A stretch of DNA of 64,000 nucleotides from Aeromicrobium sp. Root344 (GTDB lineage Bacteria > Actinomycetota > Actinomycetes > Propionibacteriales > Nocardioidaceae), in contig NZ_LMDH01000001.1 of assembly GCF_001425755.1 (NCBI RefSeq), forward strand, positions 709,308-773,307. The letters run 5' to 3'. Positions 41,783 through 50,242 of the stretch are shown one piece after another (the first letter of the stretch is position 1; every line of letters starts with the position of its first letter). A program made the translations under genes and the position numbers. The notes under the pieces were generated by a model. The model was not told where the DNA came from and made no database searches. It was given only the letters and a program-made list of their open reading frames with translations.

Positions 41783-42595
41783 TCAGCCGGCAGCGGGCGC
41801 ACCCAGCTGGCTGAGGTCCTTGTCCGAGATCTCTCCGGCCGACGGTGCCTTGATGTCGACCGAGTCGCCCCACTTGGAGTAGTCGATCGTCGACGTCGAC
41901 CCGGCGAGGTCGAACTCCATGCGACGCGGCAGGTTGTCGGCGCCGATGAACATCGTGTAGACGATCGTGTCGGGGACCTGGGCCTTGGATGCCTCGGGCA
42001 GCTCCATGAGCGACTTGATCTTGCTCGTGTCGACCGTCACGACGTACGGCTGCGCGTCGACGCCGTCGATCTTCTGCGGCTTGCCCTTCTTCTCGAAGGA
42101 CTTCATGGCCTCCTTGAACTGCTCCATCTGCTTCGACGGGTCCATCTGGTCCATGATCTGCCCGTACTGCTGGGCGAACGGGTTGCTCTTGTCCTTGAGG
42201 TCGATCTTCAGGAACTTGTTGTCGCTCATCGCGCCCATGTTCATGTAGAAGACCTGGTCGACGAGGCGCATGTCGGCCTGGATCGAGCCGAGGTCCATCG
42301 TCATCGCCACCGACGTGTCCGCGGCCGACGTGCCGAACTCGGCGTCGCCCTTGGCCTTGAACGACTGGCCGCCGGCACCGATCGTCATGTCGATGTGGGT
42401 GGACTTGGCCTTGACCTGCGAGTCGCCGATGACCTGCGCGAAGTTGGCCTGCGTCAGCGTCGTCTTGCTTCCACCGCCGGAGGGCGAGTCGGCCTTGTCG
42501 CCGTCGGAGCCGTCGCTGCCGCCACAGGCCGACAGGGACAGGCCGGCGAGCAGCACGGTCGCGACGACGGATGTCAATTTCCTCGAGAACGTCAT
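41783..42595 (-). CDS. Putative lipoprotein, LppX/LprG (LolA-fold)-like
   Basis: A 270-residue predicted lipoprotein (ATVLLAGLSLSACGGSDGSD; Cys at ~24). After a Gly/Ser/Asp-rich linker, the domain has alternating strands (HIDMTIGAGGQSFKAKGDAE, TSVAMTMDLG, QVFYMNMG) and the late DNLPRRMEFDLAGSTSTIDY. This pattern resembles the LppX/LprAFG family, whose half-barrel carries lipids across the cell envelope. The match is by pattern, so the family call is moderate. It sits alone between rplA and the rplJ promoter, with its own terminator. Confidence 0.65.
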   Translation of the reverse strand: MTFSRKLTSVVATVLLAGLSLSACGGSDGSDGDKADSPSGGGSKTTLTQANFAQVIGDSQVKAKSTHIDMTIGAGGQSFKAKGDAEFGTSAADTSVAMTMDLGSIQADMRLVDQVFYMNMGAMSDNKFLKIDLKDKSNPFAQQYGQIMDQMDPSKQMEQFKEAMKSFEKKGKPQKIDGVDAQPYVVTVDTSKIKSLMELPEASKAQVPDTIVYTMFIGADNLPRRMEFDLAGSTSTIDYSKWGDSVDIKAPSAGEISDKDLSQLGAPAAG

Positions 42596-42686
42596 GCCCC
42601 GAGCATAGGAGGCGGACAGTGTGTCGGAAAGGCTGGGCTCGAAGGACGCCCGGTCCAGTCGACCACGGCAGGCGCTGGCCGCGACG

Positions 42687-42722
42687 CACGAGAGCCCCCG
42701 GCAGGTGCCGGGGGCTCTCGTG
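42687..42722 (-). terminator. Strong hairpin terminator after rplA
   Basis: A perfect stem of up to 17 bp (CACGAGAGCCCCCGGCA facing TGCCGGGGGCTCTCGTG) with a minimal loop, 20 nt beyond the rplA stop. It ends the secE-nusG-rplK-rplA unit. Confidence 0.88.
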
Positions 42723-42742
42723 ACGTGGTGTGTCTGGGAGGC

Positions 42743-43456
42743 TCAGGCCTCGTCGACGGAGTAAGCCTTGGTGCGGCTCGGGTCGACCGGCACGCCGGGA
42801 CCGTTGGTCGTGGAGACCGTGATCTTCTTGACGTAGCGGCCCTTGGAGCTCGCGGGCTTCAGGCGCAGGACCTCGTCGAGAGCGGCGCCGTAGTTGTCGG
42901 CGAGCTGCTCGGCGGTGAACGACGCCTTGCCGATCACGAAGTGCAGGTTGGCGTGGCGATCGACGCGGAACTCGATCTTGCCGCCCTTGATGTCGTTGAC
43001 GGCCTTGGTGACGTCAGGCGTCACGGTGCCCGTCTTGGGGTTCGGCATGAGGTTGCGCGGGCCCAGGACGCGGCCGAGGCGGCCGACCTTGCCCATCATG
43101 TCGGGCGTCGCGACGACGGCGTCGAAGTCGAGCCAGCCCTCGTTGACCTTGTCGACCAGCTCGTCGGCGCCGACGAAGTCTGCGCCGGCCTCACGTGCTG
43201 CATCGGCGTTGGCGCCGGTGGCGAAGACCAGGACCCGTGCGGTCTTGCCGGTGCCGTGAGGGAGGTTGACGGTGCCGCGCACCATCTGGTCGGCCTTGCG
43301 GGGGTCGACGCCGAGCCGGATGGAGACATCCACCGTCGAGTCGTACGCCTTGCTCCCCGACTCCTTGGCCAGCGTGGTGGCCTGGAGTGGTGTGTAGAGG
43401 TTGCTCTTGTCGATCTTGTCGGCGACCTGTCGGTACGCCTTGCTGTGCTGTGCCAT
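42743..43456 (-). CDS. rplA: 50S ribosomal protein L1
   Basis: L1 forms the mobile stalk that guides E-site tRNA release, and in many bacteria represses its own mRNA. The 237-residue product has the L1 signature ([20 protein letters not shown] and [20 protein letters not shown]), with normal length. It lies 83 nt after rplK and is followed by a strong terminator. Confidence 0.97.
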   Translation of the reverse strand: MAQHSKAYRQVADKIDKSNLYTPLQATTLAKESGSKAYDSTVDVSIRLGVDPRKADQMVRGTVNLPHGTGKTARVLVFATGANADAAREAGADFVGADELVDKVNEGWLDFDAVVATPDMMGKVGRLGRVLGPRNLMPNPKTGTVTPDVTKAVNDIKGGKIEFRVDRHANLHFVIGKASFTAEQLADNYGAALDEVLRLKPASSKGRYVKKITVSTTNGPGVPVDPSRTKAYSVDEA

Positions 43457-43539
43457 CTCTGGTCTTCCTTCTGTGTGAACCAGTTGTGGTCTGAACGGGC
43501 CCAGCGGGCCCTGCCACGTACTGCTTGGGTGAGGTGTTG

Positions 43540-43968
43540 CTAGTCCGTCGTGACGCCCATCGAGCGCGCAGTGCCCTCGACGATCTTCATGGCGGCATCG
43601 ATGTCGGTCGCGTTGAGGTCCGGCATCTTGGTCGTGGCGATCTCGCGGATCTGGTCCTTGGAGATCTTGCCGACCTTGTCCTTGTGCGGAACAGGCGAGC
43701 CCTTCTGCAGTCCGGCAGCCTTCTTGATCAGCTCAGCCGCAGGCGGCGTCTTGGTGATGAAGCTGAACGTCCGGTCTTCGTAGATCGTGATCTCGACCGG
43801 GACGACGTTGCCACGCATGGCTTCTGTGGCCGAGTTGTAGGCCTTGCAGAACTCCATGATGTTGACGCCGTGGGGGCCGAGCGCGGTGCCGACGGGCGGC
43901 GCCGGGTTGGCCATACCGGCCTGCAGCTGCACCTTGACGATGGCTGCGACTTTCTTCTTGGGAGGCAT
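43540..43968 (-). CDS. rplK: 50S ribosomal protein L11
   Basis: L11 binds the GTPase-associated centre together with L10. The 142-residue product begins [20 protein letters not shown] and contains [20 protein letters not shown] and the carboxy-terminal RNA-binding motif ([26 protein letters not shown]). Length is standard. It lies 51 nt after nusG. Confidence 0.97.
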   Translation of the reverse strand: MPPKKKVAAIVKVQLQAGMANPAPPVGTALGPHGVNIMEFCKAYNSATEAMRGNVVPVEITIYEDRTFSFITKTPPAAELIKKAAGLQKGSPVPHKDKVGKISKDQIREIATTKMPDLNATDIDAAMKIVEGTARSMGVTTD

Positions 43969-44019
43969 TTCTCGGGTCCTTGACTACTGAATGGTTGGTG
44001 CTGATGAGAACCGGTTGGC

Positions 44020-44886
44020 TCAGACCTTCTGGATCTGGGTGAAGCTGAGCTCGACCGGGGTTTCGCGGCCGAAGATCTCCACGAGGGCCTTGACCCTCTG
44101 TGCGTCGATGTTGATCTCCGTGATGGTCGCGTGCAGCGTGGCGAACGGGCCATCGACGACCATGACGGAGTCGCCGACGGAGAAGTCGGTGAACTCGACC
44201 TTGGAGGCCTTCGCCTGCTGCTGATCGGGGGTGTCGGTCGCGGTTGCGACTTCTGCCTCCACTGCCGGGGCGAGCATGCTCTCGACCTCGGCAAGACTGA
44301 GGGGTACGGGCTGGTGGGAGTTGCCCACGAACCCGGTGACGGACGGCGTGTGGCGGACGACGCCCCACGACTCGTCGGTGAGGTCCATGCGGACCAGGAC
44401 GTAGCCGGGGAGGACCGTGCGCTTGACGAGCTTGCGCTGGCCGTTCTTGATCTCGGCGACCTCTTCGGTGGGCACGACGACCTCGAAGATGTAGTCCTCG
44501 GCGTTGAGCGAGGTCACCCGGTTCTCCAGGTTGGACTTCACCCGCTTCTCCATGCCGGAGTAGGTGTGGACGACGTACCAGTCGCCGATCTGGTTGTGCA
44601 GGCGGTCGCGGAACTCCTGGAGCGCGTCGGCGACCGGCTCGTCCTCGGCGGGGACGTCCTCGGTCGGCGTCTCGTCGACGGCGTCCTCAGCGGCGACGTC
44701 CTCGACACCTTCGTCGTCGACGACGGCCTCGACGGGTGCGATCGAGTCCTCGGCGGGTGCGTCGTCGGCCTCGGCCTCGGGCGCCTCCGTCTCGGCTGCG
44801 ACGTCCTCGGCAGCAGGGGTCGACGGCTCGAGCTCTTCGACCTCGTCGGTCTCGGAGCTGGTCTGCGGGTCGATGCCTTGAGTCAC
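44020..44886 (-). CDS. nusG: Transcription termination/antitermination factor NusG
   Basis: NusG binds RNA polymerase through its NGN domain and S10 or Rho through KOW. The NGN domain starts near residue 100 ([40 protein letters not shown]) and the KOW domain near 235 ([20 protein letters not shown], ending [11 protein letters not shown]). The first ~95 residues are an acidic Glu/Asp/Ala/Pro-rich extension, and a ~30-residue linker separates the domains. 288 residues against ~180 in E. coli; acidic extensions are usual in actinobacteria. Confidence 0.96.
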   Translation of the reverse strand: MTQGIDPQTSSETDEVEELEPSTPAAEDVAAETEAPEAEADDAPAEDSIAPVEAVVDDEGVEDVAAEDAVDETPTEDVPAEDEPVADALQEFRDRLHNQIGDWYVVHTYSGMEKRVKSNLENRVTSLNAEDYIFEVVVPTEEVAEIKNGQRKLVKRTVLPGYVLVRMDLTDESWGVVRHTPSVTGFVGNSHQPVPLSLAEVESMLAPAVEAEVATATDTPDQQQAKASKVEFTDFSVGDSVMVVDGPFATLHATITEINIDAQRVKALVEIFGRETPVELSFTQIQKV

Positions 44887-44902
44887 AAAATTCCTTTGGT
44901 TG

Positions 44903-45124
44903 CTACGCGAAGATCCAGAAAGCGGCCTTGCCGAACCCGTAGTCGAGTCCAGCCACGATGGCCATCATGAAGAGCACGAAGACGAGGACGACCCAGAAGT
45001 AGTTGACCACCTGGGGGCGAGTCGGCCAGACCACCTTGCGGAGCTCGGCGATCACCTGTCGGTAGAACGTGATCGGCGACGTGCGTTTGCCGGACGTGCC
45101 GGCCAGCTCGTGACGGTCGCTCAC
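44903..45124 (-). CDS. secE: Preprotein translocase subunit SecE
   Basis: SecE clamps SecY in the membrane. The 73-residue product has the conserved amphipathic segment [20 protein letters not shown] and one membrane helix ([20 protein letters not shown]). This is the single-helix form typical of Gram-positive bacteria. It lies 35 nt downstream of tRNA-Trp and 16 nt upstream of nusG. Confidence 0.96.
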   Translation of the reverse strand: MSDRHELAGTSGKRTSPITFYRQVIAELRKVVWPTRPQVVNYFWVVLVFVLFMMAIVAGLDYGFGKAAFWIFA

Positions 45125-45159
45125 GGTACTCCTTCGTTGTGCTTCGTTGTCATGTCTCG

Positions 45160-45232
45160 CAGGGCACGAGGGACTTGAACCCCCAACCTTCGGTTTTGGA
45201 GACCGATGCTCTGCCAGTTGAGCTAGTGCCCT
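45160..45232 (-). tRNA. tRNA-Trp (CCA)
   Basis: A 73-nt cloverleaf on the minus strand: acceptor AGGGCAC pairs with GTGCCCT, discriminator G, anticodon loop CTCCAAA giving CCA, and T-arm GGGGGTTCAAGTCCC. Placement just upstream of secE-nusG is the usual actinobacterial arrangement. Confidence 0.97.
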
Positions 45233-45277
45233 CAGTCGAATTCCATCCCAGGGTCAAACCTGATGAGGGCATGACGA

Positions 45278-45306
45278 TCTAGAGTGAATATTCACCGGTG
45301 GGTCAA
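45278..45306 (-). promoter_or_regulatory. Candidate promoter of tRNA-Trp-secE-nusG with internal palindrome
   Basis: On the minus strand TTGACC (45306-45301) is a strong -35; TCTAGA (45283-45278), 17 nt on, or TAGATC shifted by 2 nt, is a modest -10. Between them lies the perfect 12-bp palindrome GTGAATATTCAC (45284-45295), placed where a repressor would block polymerase. The malic-enzyme gene diverges from 45391. Confidence 0.4.
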
Positions 45307-45390
45307 GTGTACGTGGTGCGCCCCGCCCTCGTCGAACCGAGGCCCGCGCCCCAAAAACCTGAGTCTTTCCTCATGTTTTAGCATGGTGGC

Positions 45391-46788
45391 ATGCCCACTG
45401 CACCCAGCATCTCCTACTCGATCACGATCCGACTCGAGGTGCCGTCCGGCGGATCGGCGGTCAGTGAGCTCACGACGACCGTCGAGCGTACGGGCGGGAT
45501 CGTCACCGCCCTCGACGTCACGGCGTCCGGCGCCGAAGCGCTGCGCATCGACCTCACCTGCGCCGCGTCCGACACCGACCACGCAGCCCTCATCGTCTCG
45601 GCGCTCGAGGCGATCAGCGACGTCAAGGTCGAGAAGGTCTCGGACCGCACGTTCCTCATGCACCTCGGCGGCGTCATCGAGACCGCGACGAAGCATCCGC
45701 TGCGCAACCGCGACGACCTCTCGATGATCTACACGCCCGGCGTCGCGCGCATCTGCATGGCGATCGCCGCCGACAAGGAGGACGCCCGCCGCCTGACGGT
45801 CAAGCGCAACAGCGTCGCGGTCGTCAGCGACGGCTCGGCCGTGCTGGGCCTCGGCAACATCGGCCCGCACGCCGCGATGCCCGTCATGGAGGGCAAGGCG
45901 GCGCTGTTCAAGGGCTTCGCCGACATCGATGCCTGGCCCATCTGCCTGGACACGCAGGACGTCGACCAGATCGTGGAGACGGTTGCGGCGATCTCCCCCG
46001 GCTTCGCCGGCATCAACCTCGAGGACATCTCGGCGCCTCGCTGCTTCGAGATCGAGGCACGCCTGCGCGAACGCCTCGACATCCCGGTGTTCCATGACGA
46101 CCAGCACGGCACCGCGGTCGTCGTCCTCGCGGCTCTGCGCAACGCTCTCCAGGTCGTGGGCAAGGACATCGGCACGGCGCGCATCGTGCTGGCCGGAGCG
46201 GGCGCCGCCGGCACCGCGGTCCTCAAGGTGCTCATGCACGCCGGCGCGAAGCACCTCGTGGTGTGCGACGTCCAGGGCGTCGTGCACGAGGGACGTGAAG
46301 GGCTCGACGAGTCGCTGCAGTGGATCGCCGACAACACCAATGCCGGCCAGCTCACCGGCACGCTGCGCGAGGCACTGCCGGGCGCTGACGTCTTCATCGG
46401 CGTGAGTGCACCCAACCTGCTCAACGCCCAGGACATCGAGGGCATGGCCGACGACTCGATCGTCTTCGCGCTCGCCAACCCCGACCCGGAGATCGACCCG
46501 GCGATCGCCCGGCAGCACGCCAGGGTCGTCGCGACGGGCCGCTCCGACTATCCCAACCAGATCAACAACGTGCTGGCGTTCCCCGGGATCTTCCGCGGCC
46601 TGCTCGACGCGCAGAGCCACGGCATCGGCATGGACATCCTGCTGGCGGCGGCCGAGGCCATCGCCGGCAGCGTGACGGCCGACGAGCTCAACGCCAACTA
46701 CATCGTGCCGAGCGTGTTCCACGCCGACGTGCACAAGCGGGTTGCCGCAGCGGTGCGCAAGGCGGCGGAGGCTGCTGACAAGGAGTGA
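45391..46788 (+). CDS. NAD-dependent malic enzyme with N-terminal ACT domain
   Basis: Oxidative decarboxylation of malate to pyruvate. Residues ~1-85 form an ACT-type regulatory domain (YSITIRLEVPSGGSAVSELT). The malic domain has IYTPGVARICMAI, SVAVVSDGSAVLGLGNIGPH (including catalytic Lys in VKRNSVAVVSDGSAV) and FHDDQHGTAVVVLAALRNAL with the metal ligands. The NAD domain has GAGAAGTAVLKVLM and the late SDYPNQINNVLAFPGIFRG. 465 residues. A -10-like TAGCAT at 45379-45384 sits 7 nt before the ATG with no ribosome-binding site, so it is probably leaderless. Confidence 0.93.
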   Translation: MPTAPSISYSITIRLEVPSGGSAVSELTTTVERTGGIVTALDVTASGAEALRIDLTCAASDTDHAALIVSALEAISDVKVEKVSDRTFLMHLGGVIETATKHPLRNRDDLSMIYTPGVARICMAIAADKEDARRLTVKRNSVAVVSDGSAVLGLGNIGPHAAMPVMEGKAALFKGFADIDAWPICLDTQDVDQIVETVAAISPGFAGINLEDISAPRCFEIEARLRERLDIPVFHDDQHGTAVVVLAALRNALQVVGKDIGTARIVLAGAGAAGTAVLKVLMHAGAKHLVVCDVQGVVHEGREGLDESLQWIADNTNAGQLTGTLREALPGADVFIGVSAPNLLNAQDIEGMADDSIVFALANPDPEIDPAIARQHARVVATGRSDYPNQINNVLAFPGIFRGLLDAQSHGIGMDILLAAAEAIAGSVTADELNANYIVPSVFHADVHKRVAAAVRKAAEAADKE

Positions 46789-46806
46789 CAGAGGCCGACT
46801 GGCAGG

Positions 46807-47871
46807 ATGGCCACTGTGCTCTCAGACCCGTCGGACCGCCGCTCGGTCTCGGCACTCCCCAAGGCGCATCTGCACCTGCACTTCACCGGCTCGATGCGGC
46901 ACGGCACGCTGCTCGAGCTGGCCGAGCGGGACCGCATACGCCTGCCCGCGTCGCTGACCGAGGACTGGCCCCCGCAGCTGAGCACGACCGACGAGAAGGG
47001 CTGGTTCCGGTTCCAGCGCCTCTACGACGTCGCGCGGTCGGTCCTGCGCACTGAGGACGACGTACGCCGACTGATCCTCGAGGCGGCGCAGGACGATGCC
47101 GCCGACGGCTCGGTCTGGACGGAGATCCAGGTCGATCCGTCCGGTTACGGCGCGCGCTTCGGCGGCATTACGGCCTTCACCGACCTCGTCATCGACGCGG
47201 TCCGTGACGCGTCGGAGCGTGCCGGCATCGGCATGGGCCTGGTCGTCGCCGCCAACCGCACCCGGCACCCCATGGACGCGCGGACCCTCGCCCGTCTCGC
47301 AGCCCAGTACGCCGGCCGCGGCGTCATCGGCTTCGGCCTGTCGAACGACGAACGGCGCGGCGACACGACCGACTTCGGTCCGGCGTTCGCGATCGCCGAG
47401 CGGGCCGGGCTGGCGCTCGTGCCGCACGGCGGCGAGCTCCGTGGCCCCGCCCACGTCACGCAGTGCCTCGACCACCTGCACCCCGACCGCCTCGGGCACG
47501 GCGTACGCGCCTCGGAGAGCACCGCCGTGCTCGACCGGCTCGCGACCGACGGCGTCGCACTCGAGGTCTGCCCGACCTCCAACGTGTCACTCGGGGTCTA
47601 CAGCACGCTCGAGGAGGTGCCGGTCCGCACCTTGACCGGCGCCGGGATCGACGTCGCTCTGGGCGCCGACGACCCGCTGCTGTTCGGGTCACGCCTCGCC
47701 GGACAGTACGCCGTGCTGCGTGCCGCCCAGGACTTCAGTGACGCCGAGCTGGCCGAACTCGCCCGCATGTCGGTCCGCAGGTCGTACGCTCCTTCAGACA
47801 TCGTGAACGCAGGTCTCACGGGCATCGACGAGTGGCTCGGCAGCGCGCCGGCGGAGGGAGTGGAAGCATGA
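46807..47871 (+). CDS. Adenosine deaminase family protein
   Basis: A metal-dependent (beta/alpha)8 deaminase of 354 residues. The first metal motif is ALPKAHLHLHFTGSMR (His-x-His). The catalytic Glu is in ALVPHGGELRGPAHV, with GHGVRASEST next. CPTSNVSLGVY and the metal-ligand Asp in GADDPLLFGSRLA complete the site. In typical adenosine deaminase these read HAGE and TDDP; the replacements keep the key residues. Substrate may be adenosine or a related purine nucleoside. It is 18 nt after malic enzyme and overlaps the next gene by 4 nt. Confidence 0.85.
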   Translation: MATVLSDPSDRRSVSALPKAHLHLHFTGSMRHGTLLELAERDRIRLPASLTEDWPPQLSTTDEKGWFRFQRLYDVARSVLRTEDDVRRLILEAAQDDAADGSVWTEIQVDPSGYGARFGGITAFTDLVIDAVRDASERAGIGMGLVVAANRTRHPMDARTLARLAAQYAGRGVIGFGLSNDERRGDTTDFGPAFAIAERAGLALVPHGGELRGPAHVTQCLDHLHPDRLGHGVRASESTAVLDRLATDGVALEVCPTSNVSLGVYSTLEEVPVRTLTGAGIDVALGADDPLLFGSRLAGQYAVLRAAQDFSDAELAELARMSVRRSYAPSDIVNAGLTGIDEWLGSAPAEGVEA

Positions 47872-48227
47872 CCACGCCGTACCCCTATCCGCCGCAGCAG
47901 CCCTATCCGTACGCCCTGCGCCCGGCCCTGCTCCCCAAGCCGCCGCGGTCCACCGCGGCCCTCGTGCTCGGCATCGTCGGGGTGGCGGGGTTCTTCCTGC
48001 TGCTCGCGCCGATCGCCCTCTCTCCGCTGGCGTGGTACTTCGGCGCGGTCGCCCAACGCGAGGCGGAGCGCGAGCCCACGCGATACCGACACGCCGGCGA
48101 GGCCAAGGCGGGGATGGTGCTGGGCATCATCGGCTCGGCGATCCTCGGGGTCGTCCTGCTCCTGCTCGTCGTCGCAGCAACGCTCACGGTCATCGGCGTC
48201 AACCACGACGCGGGATACGGCTCCTGA
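47868..48227 (+). CDS. DUF4190-like small membrane protein
   Basis: A 119-residue protein with a Pro/Tyr-rich cytoplasmic start (TPYPYPPQQPYPYALRP) and two membrane helices (STAALVLGIVGVAGFFLLLA; GMVLGIIGSAILGVVLLLLV) separated by a polar loop with RHAGEAKAG. This is the DUF4190 pattern, of unknown function. The ATG overlaps the deaminase stop by 4 nt. The next gene is a paralogue. Confidence 0.8.
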   Translation: MTTPYPYPPQQPYPYALRPALLPKPPRSTAALVLGIVGVAGFFLLLAPIALSPLAWYFGAVAQREAEREPTRYRHAGEAKAGMVLGIIGSAILGVVLLLLVVAATLTVIGVNHDAGYGS

Positions 48228-48255
48228 CCCGTCGCGCGTGTGGAAGGGTGCTCGC

Positions 48256-48555
48256 ATGAGCCCTGGATACCCGCCGCCGTACTACGTCCCGCCGAAGCAC
48301 CCCCAGGCCACGACCGCCATGGTCCTGGGCATCCTCAGCGTCGCGGTGTGCGGACTTCTCGCGCCGATCGCCTGGAGCATCGGGGGCAAGGCGGTCAAGG
48401 AGATCGACGCGAACCCCGGGGCGTACAGCGGCCGCGGTGAGGCCAACGCCGGCAAGATCCTGGGGATCGTCGGGTCATGCTTGCTGATCGTCGGACTCGT
48501 CGCGCTCATCGGCCTGCTCTCCCTGGGTTTGGCTGTCGACTCCTCCTCCAGCTGA
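48256..48555 (+). CDS. DUF4190-like small membrane protein (tandem paralogue)
   Basis: A 99-residue protein with the same layout as the gene before it: a Pro/Tyr-rich start (MSPGYPPPYYVPPKHPQA), then two helices with the loop AYSGRGEANAGKILGIVGSC matching RHAGEAKAGMVLGIIGS. The pair probably arose by duplication. Function unknown. The ATG at 48256 has a GGAAGGG ribosome-binding site. Confidence 0.8.
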   Translation: MSPGYPPPYYVPPKHPQATTAMVLGILSVAVCGLLAPIAWSIGGKAVKEIDANPGAYSGRGEANAGKILGIVGSCLLIVGLVALIGLLSLGLAVDSSSS

Positions 48556-48610
48556 GCCGCTGGCGGGACGACGATCCCCACGCTCGGCCATCCGGTGGCT
48601 GCGCCGGGGT

Positions 48611-49630
48611 TCAGAGCTCGCAGCCGACGAGCACGGGCTCGTTGACCAGCGTGATGCCGTAGGCCTGACGCACGCCGTCGCGCACCTCACGGGCAAGCCC
48701 CAGGAGCTCGGCCGTCGTGGCGCCGCCGCGGTTGGTCAGCGCCAGGACGTGCTTGGTCGACAGGCCCACGTGCCCCCGGACGTCGCCCTTGGCGAAACCC
48801 GCGTGATCGATGAGCCAGGCCGCGCTGGTCTTGACCGTGCCGTCCGGCTGCGCGAAGCGCGGCGCCTCGGCCGGCAACGTCTCGGCCTGTGCGGGGGTCA
48901 GCAGCGGGTTGGTGAAGAACGAGCCCGCGCTCCAGGTGTCGTGGTCGTCGGCATCCAGCACCATGCCCTTGCCCCGGCGAAGGGCCAGCACGGCCTCACG
49001 CACCTCGGCCGACGGCGCGCGCTGGCCGACCTCGACGCCCAGGCTGCGTGCCAGCTCGGCGTACGCGATCGGGGCGCTGAGCTCGCCGAGGCGGAACTGG
49101 TAGGCCACGGAGAGCACCAGCCAGCGCTGCGGCTCGGCCTTGAAGCGGCTCGTGCGATAGCCGAAGCCGCAGTCGACCGCGTGGATCGTGCGGACCTTGC
49201 GGTCGAAGCGGTCGTACGCACGCACCGTCGCGATCGTCTGACCGACCTCCTGGCCGTAGGCGCCGACGTTCTGGATCGGCGTCGCACCGGTGGAGCCGGG
49301 GATGCCCGACAGCGCCTCGATGCCGACCCAGCCCTCGTCGACCGCGAGCGCCACGATGCCGTCCCACGACTCCCCCGCCGCGATCGTGACCATCGCGCCG
49401 CTGCAGGCGTCCGAGTCCACCTCGACGCCCTTGGTCAGGACCCGGATCACGGTGCCCGGCACCCCTTCGTCGGCGACCACGAGGTTGCTGCCGCCGGCCA
49501 CGACCAGGACCGGGTCACCGGCCTCGTCGGCGACGCGTACGGCATCGAGCAGCTGCTGCTCGGAGGTCGCGTCGATCACGGCCCGGGCGGGGCCACCGAG
49601 GCGCAGCGTCGTCAGCTCGGCGAGGTCCAT
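48611..49630 (-). CDS. murB: UDP-N-acetylenolpyruvoylglucosamine reductase (MurB)
   Basis: MurB reduces UDP-GlcNAc-enolpyruvate to UDP-MurNAc in peptidoglycan synthesis, using FAD and NADPH. The 339-residue product has VVAGGSNLVVADEGVPGTVI (FAD site), GIEALSGIPGSTGATPIQNV with GAYGQEV, GYRTSRFK and the late SAGSFFTNPLL with the catalytic Ser region. The start lies close to a -10-like TAGCGT (49645-49640, minus strand). It is convergent with the DUF4190 pair. Confidence 0.95.
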   Translation of the reverse strand: MDLAELTTLRLGGPARAVIDATSEQQLLDAVRVADEAGDPVLVVAGGSNLVVADEGVPGTVIRVLTKGVEVDSDACSGAMVTIAAGESWDGIVALAVDEGWVGIEALSGIPGSTGATPIQNVGAYGQEVGQTIATVRAYDRFDRKVRTIHAVDCGFGYRTSRFKAEPQRWLVLSVAYQFRLGELSAPIAYAELARSLGVEVGQRAPSAEVREAVLALRRGKGMVLDADDHDTWSAGSFFTNPLLTPAQAETLPAEAPRFAQPDGTVKTSAAWLIDHAGFAKGDVRGHVGLSTKHVLALTNRGGATTAELLGLAREVRDGVRQAYGITLVNEPVLVGCEL

Positions 49631-49653
49631 GGCGGCGACGCTAGCAGCGTCCG

Positions 49654-49700
49654 CGAACGACGAAGGCTCCCGCCTGCGGAGCAGGGGGAGCCGTCGTTCG
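49654..49700 (-). terminator. Hairpin terminator after rpmG
   Basis: CGAACGAC and GGCTCC on one side face GGAGCC and GTCGTTCG on the other, giving an imperfect ~15-bp stem between rpmG (stop 49712) and murB. Confidence 0.65.
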
Positions 49701-49711
49701 GTGAGACAGGG

Positions 49712-49882
49712 TCAGCGGGTCTCGCGGTGGACCTGGTGGGTCTTGCAGCGCGGGCAGAACTTCTTGAGGTCGAGACGATCGGGGTCGTTGCGACGGTTCT
49801 TCTTGGTGATGTAGTTGCGTTCCTTGCACTCGGTGCAGGCCAAGGTGATCTTGGGACGAACGTCTGAGCTCTTGCTGGCCAC
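49712..49882 (-). CDS. rpmG: 50S ribosomal protein L33 (zinc-binding type)
   Basis: A 56-residue ribosomal protein; the frame reads from the GTG at 49882: [20 protein letters not shown], then [20 protein letters not shown] and [16 protein letters not shown]. The two CxxC pairs (CTEC, CPRC) mark the zinc-ribbon form used when zinc is sufficient. It lies downstream of tRNA-Met and tRNA-Thr, the usual tRNA-Thr/tRNA-Met/rpmG grouping of actinobacteria. Confidence 0.95.
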   Translation of the reverse strand: MASKSSDVRPKITLACTECKERNYITKKNRRNDPDRLDLKKFCPRCKTHQVHRETR

Positions 49883-49938
49883 GAGGGTGCCTCTTCTTGA
49901 TCGGTGGTGCTGAAGGTCGTACGTGTGCAGTTCTGCGG

Positions 49939-50012
49939 TAGCGGGGGCGGGACTCGAACCCGCGACACCACGATTATGAGCCGTGTGCTCTAACCACCTG
50001 AGCTACCCCGCC
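49939..50012 (-). tRNA. tRNA-Met (CAT)
   Basis: A 74-nt cloverleaf on the minus strand: acceptor GGCGGGG pairs with CCCCGCT (G-T at the end), discriminator A, anticodon loop CTCATAA giving CAT, T-arm CGGGTTCGAGTCCCG. The paired first base argues for an elongator rather than an initiator tRNA. Confidence 0.95.
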
Positions 50013-50064
50013 ACGGGCATGAGTTGCCTCATGTCCGAAGGACTCAGAAGTGCTCCGAGTCCAG

Positions 50065-50137
50065 AGCCCCTTTACGGAATCGAACCGTAGACCTTTTCCT
50101 TACCATGGAAACGCTCTGCCGACTGAGCTAAAGGGGC
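50065..50137 (-). tRNA. tRNA-Thr (GGT)
   Basis: A 73-nt cloverleaf on the minus strand: acceptor GCCCCTT pairs with AAGGGGC, anticodon stem TTTCC/GGAAA with loop ATGGTAA giving GGT, T-arm ACGGTTCGATTCCGT. It lies 52 nt upstream of tRNA-Met. Confidence 0.95.
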
Positions 50138-50165
50138 AAGCCGACAGCCAAAGATACAGGGTGAT

Positions 50166-50190
50166 CGGCCCCGGGACGAAATCGGGGCCG
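50166..50190 (-). terminator. Hairpin terminator after pyrD
   Basis: CGGCCCCG (50166-50173) faces CGGGGCCG (50183-50190) with a 9-nt loop. A second stem (GCGGCGG/CCGCCGC) lies near 50211-50231. Either may end the pyrD transcript. Confidence 0.5.
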
Positions 50191-50242
50191 GGAGTCCCTC
50201 GGGTTGCACCCGCGGCGGCCGGATCCGCCGCCCGGAGGCAGG

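Noticed and set aside
46807..47871. Adenine deaminase or AMP deaminase instead of adenosine deaminase
   Set aside because: The motif set fits the adenosine deaminase family generally; sequence alone does not support a narrower alternative.
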